A program made the translations under genes and the position numbers. A DNA stretch of 25,277 bases from Pseudomonadota bacterium (lineage in GTDB: Bacteria; Desulfobacterota; Desulfobulbia; Desulfobulbales; JAGXFP01), in contig DAOVJK010000008.1 of NCBI GenBank assembly GCA_030673265.1, positions 1 to 25,277 of the forward strand. Reading direction: 5' to 3'. How positions within the stretch are numbered: the first letter of the stretch is position 1; every line of letters starts with the position of its first letter. This document shows, in pieces, positions 8,285 to 16,534 of the stretch. The notes under the pieces are model-generated. The model had not been told where the DNA came from and searched no databases. It saw nothing but the letters and a program-made list of their open reading frames with translations.

Positions 8285-8623
8285 TTAGCCAAGCAGCGGA
8301 TTGGCAAATAACAGGATCAGAGAGATAACCAGACCATAAATGGTCAGGGACTCGATCAGAGCCAGACCGATGATCATGGTAACGGTGATCTTACCGGAAG
8401 CTTCAGGATTACGGGCAATACCGGAGCAAGCTCCGCCAATACCAGTACCCATACCAATACCACAACCCAAAGCGGCAATACCAACGGACAGGGCGGCAGC
8501 AACACAGATCAGAGCAAGATTGGCATCGGTGCTTGCAGCAGCCGCAGCCTCGGAAGCCATGGCCACAGAGCTTACGGCCAGTACCATCAGCACGGTAAGT
8601 ACACTAACAATTGATTTCTTCAT
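8285..8623 (-). CDS. atpE: ATP synthase F0 subunit c
   Basis: Subunit c forms the rotor ring that carries ions through F0. The 112-residue product has two transmembrane hairpin helices joined by the polar loop ARNPEA (about 70-75). The ion-binding carboxylate is Glu91 in LIESLTIYG. The first 25-30 residues (MKKSIVSVLTVLMVLAVSSV, then AMASEA) resemble a cleavable signal peptide. Aligned by eye to the Ilyobacter Na+ ring, the Na+-coordinating glutamine of helix 1 is replaced by Met58, although the Ser after the Glu is present; this argues for proton coupling. The start at the ATG at 8623 has AAGGAG nine bases upstream. An in-frame extension to 8683 has no such support. Confidence 0.95.
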   Translation of the reverse strand: MKKSIVSVLTVLMVLAVSSVAMASEAAAAASTDANLALICVAAALSVGIAALGCGIGMGTGIGGACSGIARNPEASGKITVTMIIGLALIESLTIYGLVISLILLFANPLLG

Positions 8624-8689
8624 AACTACGATCTCCTTTTTACTTAAGTTTGTTTTGGCCTTCTTTCTTATATAAATTTTCAATATTTA

Positions 8690-9421
8690 TTAATGGGCGT
8701 GTTCCATTGATGCCGAGAAGTAAAGAATTGACAGGAGCACGAAAACCAGGGCTTGAACGATTGAGACGAAAACACCAAGGCAGAGGATCGGCAGCGGGGC
8801 GAAATAAGCGCCGGCCAGGATAAAGAGAATACCCAGCAGGGTCTCTTTAGCCATGATGTTACCGAAAAGACGAATAGACAGGGAGAGAATCCTGGCCATA
8901 TGACTGATAATCTCGATGGGAGCAATCAGGGGGATCAGCCACCAGACCGGGCCCAGGAAATGCTTATAGTAGTTGAGACCGTGAAATTTAAACCCGAGAA
9001 TATGGGTTGTGCAAAAAACGATCAGGGTACAAGCCAGGGTTATATTGAGGTTGGAGGTTGGTGACATGAAGCCGGGCATCAGACCAATCATATTGGCCAC
9101 CAGAATGTAAAATGCAAAAGTGGCAAGCATCGGAAACATCATCCTAGCCCCTTCTTTACCCATATTCTCAGCCATGAAGCCTTCCATACCGCTGATAATA
9201 GCTTCCCAGAAGTTCTGTCCTTTACCTGGGATCATCTCAATTTTGCCCATGGTCAACTTCGGCATTATGATCAAGAAAGCTATAACCAGGAAGGTATAGG
9301 TCATATGCGGAGAAAATATCTGATGGCTATCCCAGAAAACTCCGAATGCAGGGGCTGCATGCGGGACTGGCATTCCCAACGCTTCCAAAATAACTGATAT
9401 GAATAATATTGGATGTTCCAT
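8690..9421 (-). CDS. atpB: ATP synthase F0 subunit a
   Basis: Subunit a provides the two half-channels that load and unload the c ring. The 243-residue membrane protein shows the essential arginine in ILSLSIRLFGNIMAKE (Arg184, equivalent to E. coli Arg210). Five or six hydrophobic spans are visible, and the N-terminus is the short form typical of non-enterobacterial proteins (MEHPILFISVILEALG). It is preceded by atpI with a 6-bp gap and followed by atpE after about 66 bp. No b-subunit or F1 gene follows atpE, so the operon carries only the membrane-embedded rotor/stator core and its helpers. Confidence 0.96.
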   Translation of the reverse strand: MEHPILFISVILEALGMPVPHAAPAFGVFWDSHQIFSPHMTYTFLVIAFLIIMPKLTMGKIEMIPGKGQNFWEAIISGMEGFMAENMGKEGARMMFPMLATFAFYILVANMIGLMPGFMSPTSNLNITLACTLIVFCTTHILGFKFHGLNYYKHFLGPVWWLIPLIAPIEIISHMARILSLSIRLFGNIMAKETLLGILFILAGAYFAPLPILCLGVFVSIVQALVFVLLSILYFSASMEHAH

Positions 9422-9427
9422 ATCGCT

Positions 9428-9820
9428 TTATGATGCCTCCTTGATATTTAATTCTTTCCTGGCGCTATCGATCGCCACAGCAGCGATGCTGATAAAAACG
9501 GTCGACAGTCCGACTAACAGGCCAATCAGGTGCACGGCCCCGGATCTGATAACCAAAAACAAAATGACCGTGATAACGGCCAGCCTGGCGTAGTATTTAA
9601 TAAAAAACCTGCTTTTTACTGCTGCCAGTTCTCCCTGAAGCAATCTGGTCAAATCTCTTTTCATCAACCAGAAGCTCAGATTGGCCAAAACACCTCCAAC
9701 CAACAGGGAGCAGGCGATCCGCCCATCAAAAACAAACCAACTTAGTGCAATCATAATTCCCAGCAATGCCCAGCTGAGAATCAAAACCATCCTAAGCGGT
9801 TTTTGCTCATCAATGCCCAT
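9428..9820 (-). CDS. atpI: ATP synthase assembly protein, AtpI family
   Basis: A 130-residue protein with four predicted membrane spans, in the position of subunit I of the atp operon directly before atpB. AtpI proteins help assemble the c ring; they are not part of the final enzyme. The family is poorly conserved, so the call rests on topology, size and position: hydrophobic segments near residues 12-28, 33-52, 75-93 and 96-115. Its start overlaps the end of the atpZ-like gene by 11 bp, which indicates translational coupling. Confidence 0.8.
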   Translation of the reverse strand: MGIDEQKPLRMVLILSWALLGIMIALSWFVFDGRIACSLLVGGVLANLSFWLMKRDLTRLLQGELAAVKSRFFIKYYARLAVITVILFLVIRSGAVHLIGLLVGLSTVFISIAAVAIDSARKELNIKEAS

Positions 9821-10046
9821 CTTTTAAATCTTTCCTGGTGGCCACACGATACAAATTCAAAAAGGCCGCTGCCACACCAAATGCCAGAAAGATCAAAGTA
9901 AACCAAGGCTTGGTAGCTCCGTCAAAAACCTTGTTGTCAAGGTAGTAACCAAACCCGACGCCGATGAAAATTGAAAAAGCCATCGTCAGGCCGATTGTAC
10001 TGAAATCGGCCATCATCTTGGTCATTTCCTTACGGAATCCTGACAT
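9810..10046 (-). CDS. AtpZ/AtpI-type small membrane protein of the ATP synthase operon
   Basis: A 78-residue protein with two membrane helices. The motif IGVGFGYYLDNKVF between a first span (about 16-32) and a second span (about 47-64) is characteristic of the AtpZ/putative F0F1-ATPase subunit family, often linked to cation transport or c-ring assembly with AtpI. It is the first gene of the F0 operon (GGGGAG just before its ATG). It overlaps atpI by 11 bp. Confidence 0.82.
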   Translation of the reverse strand: MSGFRKEMTKMMADFSTIGLTMAFSIFIGVGFGYYLDNKVFDGATKPWFTLIFLAFGVAAAFLNLYRVATRKDLKDGH

Positions 10047-10092
10047 AATCTCCCCAATTTACCCTATCCAACCTGCAATCTTCACCAAACTG

Positions 10093-10123
10093 AATAAGCC
10101 CTCATTCTTTAGCATGGCTTATT
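10093..10123 (-). terminator. Possible hairpin between hemL and the F0 operon
   Basis: An 8-bp perfect inverted repeat (AATAAGCC / GGCTTATT) with a 15-base loop lies 22 bases past the hemL stop. It has no run of T residues on the minus strand, so termination is uncertain. It may instead be a transcript-stabilising or processing hairpin in the leader of the atp operon. Confidence 0.35.
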
Positions 10124-10144
10124 TGCAAAGTCAACGATTTTGAC

Positions 10145-11437
<1,293 letters not shown>

Positions 11438-11499
11438 TTGAAAATCTCCCGAAAGGATATTTTATTGTTCCGTACTTATCCGGATGAAAGCAAAAAGGG

Positions 11500-11529
11500 A
11501 ATATAGCATGCTGTTCTCATTGTTGTCAA
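11500..11529 (-). promoter_or_regulatory. Sigma-70 promoter for hemL
   Basis: On the minus strand a perfect TTGACA (11524-11529) is followed after 18 bp by TATATT (11500-11505), five of six bases of the -10 consensus. Transcription would start near 11493, giving a leader of about 55 bases before the hemL ATG. Confidence 0.7.
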
Positions 11530-11827
11530 AGGCAACTTCCGGCCTGGTATTTATTTGAATTTGCTGATTATGCTCAGATTTTATTATCTGACCAGAAACC
11601 AACTCAATGGAGGGATGACAAGAGGCCGTTGGCTTCGCGGTCATTTACTTTTGTAGATCGATGTAGAATTCAGGCTAAAGGTCGAAGAAGCAAGGGGATA
11701 CAACAGGCTGTTGACGATTGTCATAATCTCGCTACTGCCCGTAACTAAACTTCAAACGGCAAACCTTTGCTCGCTGTACCTCGCCGAAAAGCCGGGTTTT
11801 ATAGACTAGCCACCTCCTCCAACATGG

Positions 11828-12502
11828 CTACCAGCCAGCGGGTATCAGCTCCTTGAAATAGGTTATCGAATGAAACCTCTCCGAGCGGCAGTAAGGCGCT
11901 TTGCTGCTGGGTTTCGCCACATATACCAAGTGCCTTATCCCTGCCTGCTCAGCCGAGCGCAATACCTCTTCCGTGTCATCGGCGAGCAAAGTCCTGGCCG
12001 GATCATATGTAATCCTGGTCTGCAGTCTATCCCAGAACCCAGCATCCTCCTTGGCCACGCCTATCTGTTGGGAACAGATGATTTCATCAAAATGGCCACG
12101 CAAAGCGGTTTTTGCCATCTTGATCTCAAGGGTTTTGCTATGGGCATTAGTAACCAGCCAGATTTTTTTGTTTATTACCTGGCAATACTCTATAAAATCA
12201 AGGACATACGGGTGCACAGCGATCAGATGGTCAACCTGCATCTTGAGGGCGGGGATGTCAAGATCAAGTTCCTCGGACCAGAAGTCAAGATCAGTCCATG
12301 CCAAAGTACCTTCCCGACTTTTATATTTACCTAGTAATTCCTGCCTGGCCTGCTTGATATCAAGGTTCCCCTTTTTCGCATAGGTTTCAGGCACCAGGGT
12401 TTCCCAAAAATAGTCATCAAAATGCTTATCCAGCAAGGTGCCATCCATGTCAAGCAACACATAGTCTATCTGGCTCCAGAATGTTTCCAGGTCGTCAATC
12501 AT
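11828..12502 (-). CDS. HAD-family phosphatase, YrfG-like (GMP/IMP nucleotidase type)
   Basis: A 224-residue haloacid-dehalogenase-type hydrolase. The nucleophile motif VLLDMDGTLLD (Asp18, Asp20) is followed by KHFDDYFWETLVPETYA. The arrangement DMDGTLLD-x2-FD-x-YFW-x2-LVPE matches, as I recall it, E. coli YrfG, a purine 5'-nucleotidase acting on GMP and IMP. The later HAD motifs are visible as WLVTNAHS (motif II) and LLADDTEEVL (motif IV). It is the last minus-strand gene after pyrD (119-bp gap), so a link with nucleotide metabolism is plausible. The 183 bp beyond it, up to 11644, show no gene or clear terminator. Confidence 0.8.
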   Translation of the reverse strand: MIDDLETFWSQIDYVLLDMDGTLLDKHFDDYFWETLVPETYAKKGNLDIKQARQELLGKYKSREGTLAWTDLDFWSEELDLDIPALKMQVDHLIAVHPYVLDFIEYCQVINKKIWLVTNAHSKTLEIKMAKTALRGHFDEIICSQQIGVAKEDAGFWDRLQTRITYDPARTLLADDTEEVLRSAEQAGIRHLVYVAKPSSKAPYCRSERFHSITYFKELIPAGW

Positions 12503-12621
12503 TATTCTGCTCTAACATCCAACTATCGTCTTGATATTTATTGATAAAAGCCCGGGGAAGGAAAAAACCATGAGCACTTGTTATAATGCCTGTCATTAAC
12601 TTGCGCAGTAGTCTGGAGAAT

Positions 12622-13548
12622 TCAGTCGGTCCGCAAGGTCCCGACAATTTCCTGAATTGATTGGCAGCCCAATTCTTCAACAAAATCGCCGATGCCATCG
12701 ATAATTCTTTCGGCCGTATCAGGATCAACAAGATTAGCGGTGCCGACCTGAACGGCTGAGGCACCTGCGACCATAAACTCAAGAGCATCTTCGGTAGACA
12801 TAATGCCCCCTATGCCAATTACCGGTATCTTAACTGCATTGGCGACCTGCCAAACCATTCGTAAGGCCACAGGTTTTATGGCCGGCCCTGAAAGCCCACC
12901 GATAATATTGGCCAGCTTAGGCCTTCTGGTTCTGTGATCTATGGCTATCCCCATCAGGGTGTTGATCAATGAAATGGTATCGGCCCCACCATCTTCTGCA
13001 GCCCGCGCTGTGGCGGTAATATCAGTTACATTTGGTGAAAGTTTAATAATGACCGGCAACGAGGTTCTGGCTTTCACCGACTCGGTGACCTTCTTAACCA
13101 TTACGGGGTCGGTACCGAATGCCACCCCGCCTTTTTTGACGTTTGGACAGGAGATGTTCACCTCTATAGCCGATATACCCTCGATAACATTAAGTTTTTC
13201 AGCCAGTTCAGAATATTCTTCGATGCTGTCACCAAGGATATTAACTATAACTGGCGTACCGATCTTTCTTAGAAATGGCATCTTGGCACTACTGAAATTC
13301 TCGACCCCAACATTTTCCAAACCGATCGCATTAAGCATGCCACAGCTTGTTTCAACAATTCTCGGGGGAGGATTGCCCGGTCTGGGTTGTAAGGAAATAC
13401 CCTTCACGACAATGCCGCCCAGACGTTGCAAATCTAGATAATCGGCAAATTCACTGCCATAGCCAAAGGTACCAGATGCGGTCATTATCGGATTTTTAAG
13501 CTGGAGCCCACCGCCGATATCAACTTTCAAACTGTTATCTATTCCCAT
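12622..13548 (-). CDS. pyrD: Dihydroorotate dehydrogenase B, catalytic subunit
   Basis: This FMN enzyme oxidises dihydroorotate to orotate in pyrimidine synthesis. As a class 1B enzyme it passes electrons through PyrK to NAD+ rather than to quinone. The 308-residue product contains the active-site cysteine block EVNISCPNVKKGG and the FMN-binding LPVIIKLSPN. The glycine-rich phosphate sites IPVIGIGGI and GASAVQVGTA are near the C-terminus. The 10-bp overlap with the end of pyrK confirms the 1B partnership and translational coupling. Confidence 0.95.
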   Translation of the reverse strand: MGIDNSLKVDIGGGLQLKNPIMTASGTFGYGSEFADYLDLQRLGGIVVKGISLQPRPGNPPPRIVETSCGMLNAIGLENVGVENFSSAKMPFLRKIGTPVIVNILGDSIEEYSELAEKLNVIEGISAIEVNISCPNVKKGGVAFGTDPVMVKKVTESVKARTSLPVIIKLSPNVTDITATARAAEDGGADTISLINTLMGIAIDHRTRRPKLANIIGGLSGPAIKPVALRMVWQVANAVKIPVIGIGGIMSTEDALEFMVAGASAVQVGTANLVDPDTAERIIDGIGDFVEELGCQSIQEIVGTLRTD

Positions 13549-14354
13549 GCCACATCTCCTGCCGCAAATACCGGCCCATCTTTGCAGACATGTAGATAAG
13601 GTTTGTTGCTGTCAACTCCCTGACCGGACCCACGAATCGCACAACCAAGACAGGCAGAAATCCCGCATGCCATGAGAGTTTCCAAAGAAACCTGGCACGA
13701 CCAGTTCCTTGCAAAACAATAGCTAGCTACTGCTTTCATCATCGGATGCGGACCACAACTGTATACCTGCCAATTTCCAGCTTGATCTAAATTATCAGTC
13801 AGCAACTCTGTCACCAGGCCATGATGTCCCGTAGAACCATCGTCCGTTGCGACTAAAACCGTCAGCCCACCAAGACCTGCAAAATCATTCTGCAATACCT
13901 TGATTTCACTGGCAGTTGCTGCGCCAAGGAATACCTTGATCGCTTTGTGCTCTGTGTTGCTGCGAAGTAATTTTTTGGCCAGATAAAACAACGGTGCGGT
14001 TCCCATGCCCCCACCAACAATGCAGATATTGGTGGGCTGACTGGGGAGGGTGAACCCCTTGCCTAAAGGACCGACCAAACTCAGGATGTCACCAGGTTGA
14101 CGTTTAGCCAGAAAAGCCGTCCCTCTACCAATGCTCTTGAATAAAATCTGAAGTTGCCCATCTGTCGTGGCCTGGTGGATCGAAAAAGGCCGCCGTAAAA
14201 GTGGCAGACCGAAGTCATCACTTGCTTTCACCATAACAAATTGGCCTGGACGGGCCTTCTCGGCAATGGCCGGGGCCAATAGAGTGAGGCGACAAATGTC
14301 ATCGGTTATTTTTTCATTCCGGAGCACTTCTGTTCCAAACTTAATTGCAGTCAT
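13539..14354 (-). CDS. pyrK: Dihydroorotate dehydrogenase B, electron-transfer subunit
   Basis: PyrK carries FAD and a [2Fe-2S] cluster and moves electrons from PyrD's FMN to NAD+. The 271-residue protein has the flavin-binding RRPFSI (about residues 55-60), the nucleotide-binding GGGMGTAPLFYLAKKL (about 113-128) and the cluster cysteines in MACGISACLGCAIR, with a fourth in LHVCKDGPVF. It overlaps pyrD by 10 bp. The gap to parB upstream is only 41 bp, so parA-parB-pyrK-pyrD may form one transcript, with housekeeping pyrimidine genes downstream of the partition genes. Confidence 0.95.
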   Translation of the reverse strand: MTAIKFGTEVLRNEKITDDICRLTLLAPAIAEKARPGQFVMVKASDDFGLPLLRRPFSIHQATTDGQLQILFKSIGRGTAFLAKRQPGDILSLVGPLGKGFTLPSQPTNICIVGGGMGTAPLFYLAKKLLRSNTEHKAIKVFLGAATASEIKVLQNDFAGLGGLTVLVATDDGSTGHHGLVTELLTDNLDQAGNWQVYSCGPHPMMKAVASYCFARNWSCQVSLETLMACGISACLGCAIRGSGQGVDSNKPYLHVCKDGPVFAAGDVAWE

Positions 14355-14395
14355 ATAATTTCAGTAATAATCAAGGGAAGTAATCTTTAACTCGC

Positions 14396-15313
14396 TCAAG
14401 CCACAGTCGGGGTTTTGGTAATTAAGCTTACCAAGCGTTCGAGATCATCCAGGGAATAGTATTCTATTTCAAGTTTACCACGAGCACCATTTTGGGCTAT
14501 TGCAGTTTTACTATCAAGACACCGGGTCAATTCAACGGTTAAGGTCTGACAGTACGAATCCGGGATTGCGGCCTGTATTTTTTTTCTGGGTGCTGTCTGG
14601 CTAGACACGGCACTCTTCGAGGCTCCTGCTTCTTTTACCTGCTTCGCCAGTCGTTCTGCTTGTCTTACAGATAAGTTGTTGGCAACAATCTCATCGCGCA
14701 AGGCCTTCACGTCCTCTGAGTCAGGCAAGGAAAGAAGAACTCTACCGTGCCCCATAGAAAGATTGCCGGCCACCAAATCATTTTGAACATACTCAGGTCA
14801 ATGCAGGAGTCGAAGAATATTGGCAACAGTGGAACGATCCTTGCCGACCTTTTGAGCAACTTCCTCCTGGGTATGGCCAAACTCCTTTACCAATCTTTGG
14901 AAAGCTTCCGCCTCTTCAAGCACGTTAAGGTTTTGCCGCTGAATATTCTCGATGATTGCCAGTTCTAAGCGATCTGCCCGATCGGCCACTATTACCAAGA
15001 CCGGCACTTCTTTCAAGCGGGCGATCTTTGCCGCTCGTAAGCGTCGTTCCCCGGCAATAAGCTCATAACCACTTTCATCTTCCTTCTTCCTGACCACCAG
15101 TGGCTGCAAAATCCCCTTTTCGGCAATTGAATTAGCCAGCTGAGTTAACGCCGCCTTGTCCATGCTTTTTCTTGGCTGATAGGGATTTGGGGCAATGTCT
15201 TTCAACGGACACATCAAAAGTGTCCCGCTTGTAGAGGTGCTGCTGGCTAAGTCATCACCAGCCGAAGGCAAAAGTGCGTTTAATCCTTTTCCCAGTCCTT
15301 TAGGTCTACTCAT
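14396..15313 (-). pseudogene. parB: Chromosome-partitioning protein ParB, interrupted by an in-frame TGA
   Basis: ParB binds parS, loads as a CTP-dependent clamp and works with ParA in chromosome segregation. Read through, the frame encodes 305 residues, a normal ParB length. It has an N-terminal ParA-interacting start (MSRPKGLGKGLNALL), the CTP-binding motifs GERRLRA (88-94) and ENIQRQNL (122-129), the helix-turn-helix TQEEVAQKVGKDRSTVANIL (148-167) and a C-terminal dimerisation region ending near KTPTVA. Codon 172 (14798-14800) is TGA, between LRLLH and PEYVQNDLVAGNLSMGHGR. ParB proteins usually have Leu there (LLKLP), so TTA to TGA is a one-base change. Both halves are otherwise intact and in one frame. 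The truncated form would keep CTP and parS binding but lose the dimerisation domain. Sequencing error, a fresh nonsense mutation or recoding are all possible. Confidence 0.85.
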
Positions 15314-15327
15314 TTTAACACTCCACT

Positions 15328-16134
15328 TTATGGCTTTTGTTTTTTCAAAAACTCTTTAGCAAGATTCAAATAACTCAAAGCACCAACCGACCCGGGGGCA
15401 TATGTCAGCACCGAGCACCCATGGCTAGGACTTTCACTCAAGCGAACATTTCTCGGAATTACCGCATCATAAACGGAACCTTGGAAATGGCTCCTTATCT
15501 CTTTAGCAACCTGAAACGTCAGTTTGTTGCGGCGATCAAACATCGTTAGAACCAAACCTTCAATAACCAACTTATCATTGTAAGAGTTTTTAACCAAGCG
15601 AATCGTCCTGACCAGTTGGCTCAACCCTTCGAGGGCAAAATATTCGCACTGCATAGGGATGATAACTGAATCCGCTGCTGTCAGCGCATTGATGGTTAAA
15701 AGTCCTAACGATGGCGGACAATCGATAAAAATATAATCATAGTTTTTCTTAAGAGACTTAAGAGCTTTTGCCAAGAAATTTTCCCGCTTGGGGGCCGAGA
15801 TGAGCTCGACCTCCACCCCAATCAGATCAATATGGGTCGGGATAATATTTAAATTATCGTGATCCGCAACCTCGCAAACGGCCTGACCAGCAGGAACCTC
15901 TCCGATCAAGCAGTGGTACAGATGGTGCTCCTGATCTCTGGAAGTTACCCCCAGGCCACTCGATGCGTTACCCTGTGGGTCTGAATCGACCAGCAAAACC
16001 TTCTTGCCAGCCATTGCCAATGCCGAAGACAGATTGATTGCAGTGGTAGATTTCCCAACCCCTCCTTTCTGATTGGCCAAGGCGATGATTTTTGCCCCCT
16101 GGCCCGTAGCACTTCTTCTTTGCTGGCTATCCAT
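15328..16134 (-). CDS. parA: Chromosome-partitioning ATPase ParA/Soj
   Basis: ParA is a Walker-type ATPase that binds DNA non-specifically as an ATP dimer and is released by ParB-parS complexes, which drives origin segregation. The 268-residue product has the deviant Walker A motif KGGVGKST (23-30). VLLVDSDPQGNASSG (about 46-60) and the Walker B-like IFIDCPPSLGLL (about 135-146) follow. It begins about 120 bp from the nearer parS site and is followed by parB after 14 bp, giving the standard parA-parB order. No rsmG/gidB lies upstream, unlike many bacteria; icd occupies that side. Confidence 0.96.
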   Translation of the reverse strand: MDSQQRRSATGQGAKIIALANQKGGVGKSTTAINLSSALAMAGKKVLLVDSDPQGNASSGLGVTSRDQEHHLYHCLIGEVPAGQAVCEVADHDNLNIIPTHIDLIGVEVELISAPKRENFLAKALKSLKKNYDYIFIDCPPSLGLLTINALTAADSVIIPMQCEYFALEGLSQLVRTIRLVKNSYNDKLVIEGLVLTMFDRRNKLTFQVAKEIRSHFQGSVYDAVIPRNVRLSESPSHGCSVLTYAPGSVGALSYLNLAKEFLKKQKP

Positions 16135-16254
16135 TTAGCATTACCCGTAAGCTATGGTTGATTAGAAAGAAAAACTGTCGCAGACAAAACTGCTTACTAT
16201 GAATACCCTTAATTACAACTCTACGCAATTCAAATCACCTTCCCCAGACAGATA

Positions 16255-16270
16255 TGTTCCACGTGAAACA
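16255..16270. promoter_or_regulatory. parS centromere site 1
   Basis: TGTTCCACGTGAAACA matches the widely conserved chromosomal parS palindrome (TGTTtCACGTGAAACA) with one substitution in the left arm. It is the nucleation and loading site for ParB, located about 120 bp upstream of parA. An identical copy lies 150 bp away. Confidence 0.93.
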
Positions 16271-16318
16271 CTGTCGCCACACCCCAGTCTTCTATTGCGC
16301 AGCAAGCCTAATTGCAAA

Positions 16319-16352
16319 ACAAAAAAACAGCGGCGCATTTTGTGCCGCTGTT
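16319..16352 (-). terminator. Second (distal) intrinsic terminator downstream of icd
   Basis: On the minus strand a 9-bp stem (AACAGCGGC / GCCGCTGTT), extended past one mismatch, is followed by seven T residues. It is the repeat copy of the terminator at 16469-16502. The C-to-T difference near the loop weakens its upper stem compared with that copy. It protects parA from transcription arriving from icd. Confidence 0.75.
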
Positions 16353-16404
16353 CGCTCGCCCACCGGCATACATCCACAAACAACTAACGCCAAGCAGACA
16401 GATA

Positions 16405-16420
16405 TGTTCCACGTGAAACA
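16405..16420. promoter_or_regulatory. parS centromere site 2
   Basis: TGTTCCACGTGAAACA is identical to site 1, including its one departure from the common consensus. Two sites exactly 150 bp apart (close to 14 helical turns) would let two ParB clamps load next to each other. Confidence 0.93.
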
Positions 16421-16468
16421 TCGCCGCCAAACCCCAGTCTTCTGTTGCACAGCAAGCCTGGTCGTAAA

Positions 16469-16502
16469 ACAAAAAAACAGCGGCGCATTTTGCGCCGCTG
16501 TT
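16469..16502 (-). terminator. Intrinsic terminator of icd
   Basis: On the minus strand a perfect 11-bp GC-rich stem (AACAGCGGCGC / GCGCCGCTGTT) with a five-base loop is followed by seven T residues, about 33 bp after the icd stop codon. Confidence 0.9.
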
Positions 16503-16534
16503 CGCCCCCTGCCGCCGCCCTACATAAAAGAGAA

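Larger units (their letters stand above)
16245..16355. repeat. Copy 1 of a 111-bp direct repeat carrying parS and a terminator
   Basis: This segment repeats at 16395-16505 with a fixed offset of 150 bp and no gaps. By eye 11 of 111 positions differ, ten of them transitions. The 16-bp parS and the oligo-A plus outer hairpin arms are unchanged, while most differences fall in the linkers. The tail between copies (16356-16394) is not repeated. The 400-bp gap 16135-16534 that holds both copies contains no supportable gene. Confidence 0.9.
16395..16505. repeat. Copy 2 of the 111-bp direct repeat carrying parS and a terminator
   Basis: This is the partner of 16245-16355, with identical parS and the same order (parS, linker, oligo-A, hairpin). 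It ends about 30 bp from the icd stop. Because its hairpin is the better-paired one and serves icd directly, this copy is the more likely parental unit; that direction is an inference. Confidence 0.9.

Noticed and set aside
11462..11644. 60-codon open frame upstream of hemL on the minus strand
   Set aside because: It contains the TTGACA-18-TATATT promoter of hemL, has no ribosome site and encodes a featureless product.
14798..14800. Selenocysteine at the parB TGA
   Set aside because: ParB has no catalytic role for Sec at this place, the expected residue is Leu, and I see no stable hairpin with a typical apical loop directly downstream.
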